Of a DNA stretch of 57,183 bases, positions 24,121-31,800 are shown piece by piece. The first letter of the stretch is position 1. Each line of letters opens with the position of its first letter. The notes below the pieces were generated by a model. That model did no database searches. It had not been told where the DNA came from and worked only from the letters and a program-made list of their open reading frames with translations. Source of the stretch: DAITPV01 sp050692555 (GTDB lineage: Bacteria > Actinomycetota > UBA4738 > CALAEC01); assembly GCA_050692555.1 (NCBI GenBank), contig JBOGVS010000019.1:1-57183 (forward strand), read 5' to 3'. A program made the translations under genes and the position numbers.

Positions 24121-24160
24121 GTTGCAAGGAGTTGCAAGAGAAGCGACTTGCAGCTAGCAT
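24121..24160 (+). promoter_or_regulatory. Promoter of the metal ABC operon, with repeats
   Basis: TTGCAA (24132-24137), a 17-bp spacer and TAGCAT (24155-24160) form a promoter that ends 6 nt before the ATG, so the mRNA should be leaderless. The -35 lies in a tandem GTTGCAAG repeat (24121 and 24131), and CTTGCAGC (24147-24154) is its near inverted copy, giving a possible operator across the promoter. Confidence 0.6.
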
Positions 24161-24166
24161 CCGGGC

Positions 24167-25156
24167 ATGATCCGGCGGGTCGTCCCGACGCTGGCCTTCG
24201 TGGCTGTGGTGGCCGGATCCGGGTGCGCCTCGAGCGCCGACGACGACCCCAGGATGGACGTGGTCACCACGGTGTCCCCGATCACCAGCATCGCCGAAAA
24301 CGTGGCCGGCGACCTGGTGGAGATAACCGGGATCGTCCCCGAGGGGACGAACAGCCACGAGTTCGAGCCCGCCCCTTCGGACGCCCGGCTGATGTCCGAG
24401 GCGGAGGCGGTGTTCGTCAGCGGCCTGAACCTGGAGCTCCCCACCCTGGAGCTGGCCGAGGCCAACGTGGCCGAAGGGGTGTCGATCGTGAAGCTCGGCG
24501 AGCGGACCATCACCCCCCAGGAATACATCTTCGATTTCAGCTTCCCCGAGGAGGAGGGCGACCCCAACCCCCACCTGTGGACGAACCCCCCGTACGCGGC
24601 GCGGTACGCGGAGATCATCCGGGACACGCTGTCCGACCTGGACCCCGACAACGCAGCGACGTACGACCGGAACTACGGGGCCTTCGCCGCCCGGATCGAT
24701 CAGCTGGACCAGGCGGCCAGGGAGGTCACGGCCACGGTGCCGGAGGAGAACCGGAAGCTGCTCACCTACCACGACTCGTTCCCGTACCTCGCCCGGGAGT
24801 ACGGTTGGGAGGTCATCGGAGCCATCCAGCCCTCTGACTTCGGCGACCCGACTCCCCAGGAGGTCGCCGGCCTGATCGCTCAGGTCCGGGAGGAAGGGGT
24901 CCCGGCGATCTTCGGGTCCGAGGTGTTCCCCAGTCCCGTGCTGGAGCAGATCGCTGAGGAGACCGGAGCCGAATACGTGGACGACCTCCGGGACGACGAC
25001 CTCCCCGGCAGCCCCGGCGACCCGGAGCACACCTACCTTGGGCTGATGGTGTTCGACTACCGGACGTTCATGGGCGCCCTGGGCGGTGACGTCTCACCGT
25101 TCGAGGCCATCGAAATCAGCAACGTCACCGAGGGCGACGGGGAGTACCGAGAGTGA
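24167..25156 (+). CDS. Zn/Mn ABC transporter substrate-binding lipoprotein
   Basis: A 329-residue cluster A-I (ZnuA/MntC/TroA) binding protein. The signal peptide ends in a lipobox VAGSGC (Cys20). Metal-ligand motifs are in the expected order: NSHEFEP, PHLW, TYHDSFPYLA and the C-terminal GSEVFP / D region. The long His-rich loop of many ZnuA proteins is missing; that leaves zinc or manganese open. It captures the metal outside the membrane and delivers it to the permease. Its TGA overlaps the ATPase GTG. Confidence 0.9.
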   Translation: MIRRVVPTLAFVAVVAGSGCASSADDDPRMDVVTTVSPITSIAENVAGDLVEITGIVPEGTNSHEFEPAPSDARLMSEAEAVFVSGLNLELPTLELAEANVAEGVSIVKLGERTITPQEYIFDFSFPEEEGDPNPHLWTNPPYAARYAEIIRDTLSDLDPDNAATYDRNYGAFAARIDQLDQAAREVTATVPEENRKLLTYHDSFPYLAREYGWEVIGAIQPSDFGDPTPQEVAGLIAQVREEGVPAIFGSEVFPSPVLEQIAEETGAEYVDDLRDDDLPGSPGDPEHTYLGLMVFDYRTFMGALGGDVSPFEAIEISNVTEGDGEYRE

Positions 25157-25950
25157 ACGACCTGGTCCGCCTGGAGCGGGTGACCTGCGCCTACCGGGGA
25201 GAGCCGGTGCTGGTGAACGTGGACCTGGCCGTCGAGGGGGGGGCGTTCATCGGGGTGGTGGGGCCCAGCGGCTCGGGCAAGACCACCCTGCTGCGAGCCA
25301 TCACCCGGACCGTGAAGCCCATCGCCGGCCGGGTGGTTTATCCGACTGGCCCCGTCTCGATCGGGTACGTCCCCCAGGTGGAGGCGGTGAACTGGTTCTT
25401 CCCGGTCACGGTCCAGGAAGCCGTGCTCATGGCCCGGATCGACGATCGCCGGCTGCCGTGGCCCTCCCGGGAGGAGCTCCGCGACGTGGCCGACGTGCTG
25501 GACCGACTGGGGCTGGGCGGAGTGGCCAAGCGTCACATCCGGGAGCTGTCCGGCGGGCAGCAGCAGCGGGTGTTCATCGCCCGGGCGCTGCTCCGCCGGC
25601 CGCGCCTGATCCTCCTGGATGAGCCCACCAGCGGCGTGGACGTCCGGACCCGCCACGACGTGGTCCACCTCCTGCACGAGCTGCACCACGACGGGCTGGC
25701 CATCCTGGTGACCACGCACGACCTCAACGGGATCGCCGCCCACCTCCCCGAGCTGGTGTGCCTGAACCGGGAGGTGGTGGCCCAGGGGGCACCCTCCGAG
25801 GTCCTGACCCCGGAAGTCCTGGAGCGGACCTATGGGGCGCCGATGGAGGTGTTGCATCACGGGGGGATGCCCGTGGTGCTCGAGGGCGCCCCGCCCCCGG
25901 CAGAGGTCGTCCCGCTCCGAGGGGAGGAGCACCATGGACACCCTGCTTGA
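25153..25950 (+). CDS. Zn/Mn ABC transporter ATPase
   Basis: A 265-residue ABC ATPase: Walker A GPSGSGKTT (about 37-45), Q-loop in YVPQVEAVNW, signature LSGGQQQRV, Walker B LILLDEPTSGVD and H-loop TTHDLNG. YVPQ and NWFFPVTVQEAVLMAR are typical of the ZnuC/MntB subgroup. GTGA overlap with the binding-protein gene. The C-terminal tail is His-containing (HHGG, EEHHGH) and could sense or buffer the metal. It energises import together with the permease. Confidence 0.92.
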   Translation: MNDLVRLERVTCAYRGEPVLVNVDLAVEGGAFIGVVGPSGSGKTTLLRAITRTVKPIAGRVVYPTGPVSIGYVPQVEAVNWFFPVTVQEAVLMARIDDRRLPWPSREELRDVADVLDRLGLGGVAKRHIRELSGGQQQRVFIARALLRRPRLILLDEPTSGVDVRTRHDVVHLLHELHHDGLAILVTTHDLNGIAAHLPELVCLNREVVAQGAPSEVLTPEVLERTYGAPMEVLHHGGMPVVLEGAPPPAEVVPLRGEEHHGHPA

Positions 25951-26779
25951 GCCGTTCGGCTTCGAGTTCTTCCGCACCGGGATGGCCGTGGCCACCCTGG
26001 CGGGGATCCTGTGCGGGCTGGTGGGGGTGTACGTGGTCCTGCGGGGGATGAGCTACATCGGTCACGGGCTGTCGCACGCGATCTTCGGAGGGGCGGTGGC
26101 GGCGTTCGTCACCAACGTCAACTTCTACGTCGGCGCCGGGGTGTGGGGGCTGGTCTCGGGGCTCCTGATCAACCGGGTGGCCCGCCGCCGGGTGATCGGC
26201 GCGGACGCGGCCATCGGGGTGGTCACCACGGCCAGCTTCGCGCTGGGCGTGGCGCTGATCTCCGCAACCACCGGGTTCACCCGGAACTTCGAGGCCGCCC
26301 TGTTCGGCAACGTCCTGGGGGTCACGGGTGGTGACCTGGTGGCGGTGGCCGCGGTCACCGTGGCGGCGGCGTCGTTCGTGTTCTTCCAGTACCGCCCGTT
26401 GCTGTTCGTGACGTTCGACGTCGAGGTGGCCGAGACCTCGGGACTCAACGTGGGATGGATCGATGCCGCGTTCACCCTGGTCCTGGCGGCCACCATCGTG
26501 GCCACCATGAACATCCTGGGGGTGACCCTGGTGGCGGCCGCCCTGGTGGTCCCCGCGGTGGCGGCCAGGCTCCTCACCGACTCGTTCGGCCGGATGCTGT
26601 GGCTGGCGGTGTTGATCGGGGGGCTCTCGGGGTTCGTCGGCATGTACCTGTCGTGGTACCTGGACATCTCGTCGGGCGCATCGGTGGTGCTGGTCCAAGC
26701 CGCGGTGTTCGTGGTGGCCTACGTGCTCAGCGGCGCCCGAGCTCGCCGCCGCCTCGCCCCGGTCGAGGCCTCGCTCTAG
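25934..26779 (+). CDS. Zn/Mn ABC transporter permease
   Basis: A 281-residue membrane protein of the ABC-3 family with about eight membrane segments. RGMSYIGHGLSHAIFGGAV matches the conserved region next to the metal pathway, and FDVEVAETSGLNVG plus NILGVTLVAAALVVPAVAA the later conserved loops. ATG 25934 is chosen for GAGGAG 6 nt upstream; it overlaps the ATPase gene by 17 bp. Its TAG shares a CTAG with the stop of the convergent zinc-ribbon gene. Confidence 0.92.
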   Translation: MDTLLEPFGFEFFRTGMAVATLAGILCGLVGVYVVLRGMSYIGHGLSHAIFGGAVAAFVTNVNFYVGAGVWGLVSGLLINRVARRRVIGADAAIGVVTTASFALGVALISATTGFTRNFEAALFGNVLGVTGGDLVAVAAVTVAAASFVFFQYRPLLFVTFDVEVAETSGLNVGWIDAAFTLVLAATIVATMNILGVTLVAAALVVPAVAARLLTDSFGRMLWLAVLIGGLSGFVGMYLSWYLDISSGASVVLVQAAVFVVAYVLSGARARRRLAPVEASL

Positions 26780-27006
26780 CTTCCTCTGGACGCGGGGGCC
26801 TGCTCGGGAGTGCCGGGCCGGGCCCGGAACCCGCAAGTCTGGCAGCGCTCCTGGTCGGCTCGAACGAAGGCGCCGCAGTACAGGCAGGGGCCTTCCTCCG
26901 GTCCGTTCTTCCCCCGTTCCGCCCGGGTCGACCGGAACACCAGGAGCAAGAGGATCAGCCCGACGACCACGATGATCTCGTCCCACCCTCCGGCGTGAGC
27001 CAGCAC
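26776..27006 (-). CDS. Small membrane protein with a zinc-ribbon tail
   Basis: A 76-residue protein: one membrane segment (about 11-24) and a cytosolic Cys4 zinc ribbon, C41xxC44 in PCLYCG and C55xxC58 in RCQTCG. Last gene of a three-gene minus-strand unit with the polytopic membrane protein (1-nt gap, GGGAGG site 5 nt before the GTG) and the cupredoxin-like protein. Its role is unknown; it may bind metal or a partner protein at the membrane. Confidence 0.7.
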   Translation of the reverse strand: MLAHAGGWDEIIVVVGLILLLLVFRSTRAERGKNGPEEGPCLYCGAFVRADQERCQTCGFRARPGTPEQAPASRGS

Positions 27007-27007
27007 C

Positions 27008-28273
27008 TCAGCCTCCCGACAGGATGACCAGTCCGCCCACAGTGAACACCACCATGATCGCCAGGAGGGCGTACTGGGTCCGGAGCGCCTGCCCGCCGTG
27101 GAATGCCGCGATGGCCCGGTCGTGGGCCAGCATCACCCCGGAGATGTGCCCGACCACGATGGCCGCCACCTGGACGTACCAGATGGCCGCCGCGGACAGC
27201 AGGGCGAAGTTGATGGTGTAGGCAGCGGTCCCGAACAGGTTCCACCCGTCGCCCAGCGGATCGGAGAGCAGAGCGATACCGCCCTGGCCTTCCAGGAGGA
27301 GGAACGAGAAGTAGTGGGCCACGGCGTAGGCGAAGGCGATGGGGACCAGGGTGTGCACGAACCGGACCGCCAGCGGATGCCAGGGGATCCGGGCCACCGC
27401 CGATGCAGCCAGCATCGACAGCGCGAAGGCCCCGGCTACCAGCATGATGACCGCCAGGAGCCCGGTTGTCCCGGCCAGGGCCCGGGCCGTAGGGGTCAGG
27501 TTCGCCGTCCACGAGTCCCACAGGGCCGTCCCGGTGAACCCGTCGAACGATGTCGAGCCGATCAGGATCAGGACGAAGGCCACCAGGCCGGGCCGCGGTC
27601 GGAGCTGGGGCAGGCCGGAAAGCGGAGCTCGGAGCACCACCCGGCCGTCGGCCGCCCGGGCCACCGGGGCCATCAGTGAGAGGAGCCCGAAGTACACGGC
27701 GAAGGCCTCGCCCTTCCGGTTCCAGGCATCTCTCCCGAAGACCAGCATGCCGGCCAGAGTGATCACGGTGTACACGGCGATGGCCACGGCCAGGCTCCGG
27801 GGCTCCGCTCCGGCCGGGTACACCAGCTCCATCCACAGGAACCCCAGGGCCAGGATGCCGGCCGGCCAGGCGCCCCATGAGGGAGGGTACGGGCGCCGGG
27901 GATGCTCCCCGATCCCCAGCAGCCGGGCGATGGTGTCCCACGGCGACAGGGTGGCCCACCAGTTGCCCAGGAAGGCGTGGACGAAGGCCAGGCCCACCCA
28001 GAACCACACGTACACGAACACCGGGGCCAGGTTGGCTCCGGTGGCGCTCCGGCCGTCGGCCGCGGCCACGAACACCAGCAGGAACAGGCCCAACGAGATG
28101 AGGCGAACGATCCACTCCACCACCGGCGAGGTGAGAACGGCCTGGGCCCAGCCCGGGAGGGGACGGCCATCCCGGGGTTCCTCCATCCGCGGACGCCGCC
28201 ACAGGGCTCCCAGGGCCACGAACGACACGATCACCGCGGTGGCCGCGCCGAAGGCGAACAGCCACAGGGGCAC
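27008..28273 (-). CDS. Polytopic membrane protein, 'fenitrothion hydrolase'-like annotation class
   Basis: A protein of at least 421 residues with about ten or more membrane segments. LGNWWATLSPWDTIARLLG and a preceding VYVWFWVGLAFVHAFLG look like actinobacterial proteins sometimes annotated as fenitrothion hydrolase; that label is from memory and the real role is unknown. GTG 28273 is used, but the frame stays open upstream with the plausible text LILAHGLGGRLDLP, so the true start may be about 14 codons earlier at a non-standard codon. It sits between a cupredoxin-like and a zinc-ribbon gene, hinting at metal or redox work. Confidence 0.6.
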   Translation of the reverse strand: MPLWLFAFGAATAVIVSFVALGALWRRPRMEEPRDGRPLPGWAQAVLTSPVVEWIVRLISLGLFLLVFVAAADGRSATGANLAPVFVYVWFWVGLAFVHAFLGNWWATLSPWDTIARLLGIGEHPRRPYPPSWGAWPAGILALGFLWMELVYPAGAEPRSLAVAIAVYTVITLAGMLVFGRDAWNRKGEAFAVYFGLLSLMAPVARAADGRVVLRAPLSGLPQLRPRPGLVAFVLILIGSTSFDGFTGTALWDSWTANLTPTARALAGTTGLLAVIMLVAGAFALSMLAASAVARIPWHPLAVRFVHTLVPIAFAYAVAHYFSFLLLEGQGGIALLSDPLGDGWNLFGTAAYTINFALLSAAAIWYVQVAAIVVGHISGVMLAHDRAIAAFHGGQALRTQYALLAIMVVFTVGGLVILSGG

Positions 28274-28311
28274 CGGGAGGTCGAGACGACCGCCCAGCCC
28301 GTGCGCCAGGA

Positions 28312-28770
28312 TCAGGGGGTGACCTCCAGCCGAGTCAGCAACAGTCCGGCGCTCTCGAGCTCGATCTCGAACACCCCGGCGATGTCCGCCCGGAACTCCA
28401 CCAGGACCTTCTGGCCCGGGACCGTGTCCACCAGGATGTCGTAGGTGTGGACGTGGACCTCGTCGGCCACGTCGGCCTCGACCTCGATGCGGACCCGGTC
28501 CCCCTGGGAGACCTCGATCCGGGCCGGTCCTTCGACCCGGCCTTCCTCGACCTCGATCTCCACGGCGTCCACCGAGGCGGTCCCCTCCGGCGTGGGCTCC
28601 TCGGTGGGGTCTCCGGTGGGCTCCTCGGTCGGCTCCGCGGTGGGCTCTTCGGTCACCGTCGGGGTCGCCGTCGGCGTCGTGGAGTCGTCGTCATCGGGAC
28701 GGAACAGCAGGAACAGTCCCGCGACCGCGGCGACCCCCACCACCACGATCACCCATCTCCCATTCCGCAC
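28312..28770 (-). CDS. Membrane-anchored cupredoxin-like protein
   Basis: A 152-residue protein: an N-terminal membrane anchor (about 6-24), an acidic Thr/Glu/Pro linker built of TEEPT-like repeats (about 30-65), and a beta-sandwich domain with EVSQGDRVRIEVEADVADEVHVHTYD. The VHVHTYD stretch resembles the first His ligand region of cupredoxins, but the usual Cys/second His/Met cluster is not seen, so copper binding may be lost or incomplete. First gene of the three-gene unit; a TAGCAT -10 box lies 6 nt before its GTG. Confidence 0.68.
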   Translation of the reverse strand: MRNGRWVIVVVGVAAVAGLFLLFRPDDDDSTTPTATPTVTEEPTAEPTEEPTGDPTEEPTPEGTASVDAVEIEVEEGRVEGPARIEVSQGDRVRIEVEADVADEVHVHTYDILVDTVPGQKVLVEFRADIAGVFEIELESAGLLLTRLEVTP

Positions 28771-28776
28771 GGGCCA

Positions 28777-28782
28777 ATGCTA
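28777..28782 (-). promoter_or_regulatory. -10 box of leaderless cupredoxin-like gene
   Basis: TAGCAT on the minus strand ends exactly 6 nt before the GTG at 28770. Confidence 0.5.
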
Positions 28783-28806
28783 CCGGGGGACCCCCGGAAA
28801 CGACCA

Positions 28807-28828
28807 TGCCCGGGCGGGCGCCCGGGCA
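28807..28828 (-). terminator. Hairpin downstream of the S8 protease gene
   Basis: TGCCCGGGC / GCCCGGGCA form a 9-bp stem with a 4-nt loop, about 30 bp past the protease stop on the minus strand. A short GTCGTTT follows on that strand. GC-rich, weak T tract. Confidence 0.45.
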
Positions 28829-28854
28829 CGGGGGTCAGCGTACGGTGAGGGGGT

Positions 28855-31800
28855 TCAGCACTTGACTTCGCGGTCGCGGCCGCCGCCGCCCGAGCACGAG
28901 TCCTTGCCGGGCCCGCCGTGGAGGACGTCCCGCTCCTGTCCTCCCTTGAGGATGTCGCGGCCGGGGCCCGCTCGAAGCCGGTCCCGGCCCTTCCCGCCCT
29001 GGAGCCGGTCGGTGCCCTTTCCGCCCAGGAGGAGGTCGTTCCCGGCGCCGCCCCGGAGGACGTCGTTGCCGTCGAGGCCACAGATGACGTCCTTGGCCTT
29101 GCCGCCCTTGAGGATGTCGTTCCCCGAGGTCCCCACCACGTGGTTGCCGGTGAACCCCCCCTTGCCGGGGCACGACTGCCCCGCGCCGAGTCCACCCCCT
29201 CCGGGGCCCGAGCGAACCTGGACCGTGATGCGGTCGGCGTCCACCTCGGACGGGCCGAAATTGAGGCGAGCGGTGACGCCGATCTCGTCGCCGGCCTGGC
29301 CGGACAGATCGATCGTGGTCGACCACGTGGCGAAGCCGTCGAAAGAGCCGGCGTTCAGCGTCTGGGTGTAGGTCTCCCCGTCCGTGGCGTGTACCTCGAC
29401 GGCCGGTGTGCCCAGCGAGGGATCGAACACCGCGGTCCCCTGGATCAGGAGGGGGGCCGGATCCACCGTGGCGCCGTCTGCCGGCTGGGTGATCTCGAGG
29501 TCCGGGAGGATGAAGCCCGGCCCGCCGCACATGGCCGTGCCCGCCGCGAGATCCGGAGCGGTGGGGTTCTCGTGGGTGGCCGGCGGGGCCAGGCCGCTGG
29601 CCCCCGCCGATGGCGGCGGCACCGGGCCCGCAGAGGGTAGGTCTTCCTGAACCACCGGGTTGGGGTAGGAGGCGAAGGCCACCTTGTCGATCGACACGCC
29701 ATCGTGGAGCGGTGAGGAGATCAAGGGATCGCTGGTGAACCGGAACCGGATCAGCACGGAGCCTCCGGGGTTGGGGAACCGCAGGTCGTAGGGATCGAAG
29801 TCCGGGTAATGGTCGTTCAGCCCGTCGATGCTCTCGATCGTCGTCCAGTCCACCCCCCCGTTCGTGGAGTACTCGACGTGCAGGAAGTCGAACGTGGGCT
29901 CCAGGTCGTGCGCCGCGGCGAATTCCACGGCCGCGGTTTGTCCGGTGAAGGACACCGGCGCAGGCGCGGTGAGGTTGGTCTCGTCCTCGTCAGTGTACGG
30001 GGAGGCGTGCCAGGCGTTCTTCGAGCCGTCCGAGTTCCTGGAACCGTCGGGGTTCGCGGTGTCGGAGGCCCCGGGGTTGCCTCTGGTCCACTCGGTGGGA
30101 GGCGGCAGTGACGAGGTGCTGTCCACCGCCCAGCCTTCCGCGTCCGTCTCCCAATCGAACGCGGCATGCTCTGTGCGCGGGCCGAAGTCTGGCGGGTCTC
30201 GGAAGAAGTCGTAGCCAGCGCCGGCGTTGGTGTTCGTGGAAGCCAGGCCGTTGCAGTTCGCCGAGCGGACCGCGAACTCGTAGTCCTTTGCCGGGTCAAG
30301 GTCAAACACCTCCACCTGGTGCAGCGTGGACAGCTCGTGGGTCCCCACCTGGACCCAGGCAGTCTGGCCCTGCTCCCGGTACAGGACGATGGACGTGGCG
30401 TCGACGTCCGTGTCCCAGGTCACCGTCACCGCGTTGGAGGTGGCCCCGTCGTGGATCCCCACCTCGGAGATCGTGGGCGCCGGCGCTCCCGGGTCGCACG
30501 GGCGGCCGTCGGGTGGCGCGCTCTGGCCACCGGTGTACAGCACCAACCGGGGCCGGAGGTCGGGTCCACCGGAGCGGCGATTGAACCCGAACTCCATGGA
30601 GAACAGGTGGGGGACGGGGGGGTCGTCGGTGGCGTCCCATCGGAAGGCCGCCTTCCGCTGGCCGTCCTCCACCGACAAGGTCTCCTTGAGGGCATCCAGG
30701 TCCGAGCACCGGAACGTGAACGCGTACGTCTCGTAAGCACCGACCTTGTACGTGGTCTCGGCGGGCAGCCGGGCGTCGGCACCGGCGCCCTTGATCGCGT
30801 CGTAGTCCTGGGTGCCCCAGCCCGGCTCCACTTCATCGTTCAGGAGGTCCACGGTGAAGATGGGGTCGGACGTGTACGGATTCACCCAGTTGTGGGAGCT
30901 GGTGAGCTCGACGGCGGCCCCGGAGATCGATGCCGGGTCCAGGCCCTCGGGCATCCGGAACATGAACGCTCCCAGGAGGCCGGCTCCATCGTCGCTGCTG
31001 GCGTAGAGCTGGGTGGCGAAGGGGGCGTCGTGCCACCGGCAGGGGTCCTCGCCCTCGGCGCACTGTCCGATGTCCGGGGAGTCAGCGCCGAACACCGTGG
31101 ACGGCGTGGTGAACGACACCGGGGCGGTGTCCGTGAGTGCCGGGTCGTCGAGGTCGGCGACCTCCAGGATGACGTCGGTGTTCTGCCCCGCGGCCAGTCC
31201 GGTCAGAAGGATCTCGTGCTCGGTCCCCACCACCGGCCTGTCCGCGTACTCGGCGGAGGTCTCCACCACGCCCTCGTTGAGGCCGGGGAACCCGCCCGGG
31301 CCACCCTCGTTGTACGAGTCGATGAACGTGGTGGGCGTGCCCCCGATGTCCACGGTCGCCGTGGCCGTGGTGGGCTCGTCGGTGGCGAACCGGATCTCCG
31401 CGGTGTCGTTGGTGATGGTCCGGACCTCGACGTCGCCGGCGATCGCCGGAGCCCCGGGCACGTCCTCCTGGAGAGGAGGGCCGGGGGTGAACGAGCCGGC
31501 CACGGGGGCGATGTCCCCGCTGGCGGCCAGGGCGAATCCCTGTCGTGGGGTGATGATGGGACCGGCCTCGACCGTGATCGTGTACGTGCCGGCGGTGGGG
31601 TCTGCGATCCGGATCCGCTCGGTGTTGTTCTGGCTATCGGGCAGGACCACGCCCGGTGGAGTCTCGGCGACGTCCACCGAGGGGTCCGTCCGGCTGTTCA
31701 TGTTGTTGCCGATGTACGTCCCATCGGGCCCATCGACGACCAGGTTCAGGTTGTTGACCAGGGCGGGGGAGCCGGCCACCAGGGCGTTGGGCGCGTCGGT

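Noticed and set aside
28870..29148. CRISPR or satellite repeat in the G/C-rich periodic DNA
   Set aside because: The periodicity is codon-based and encodes RTX-like nonapeptides.
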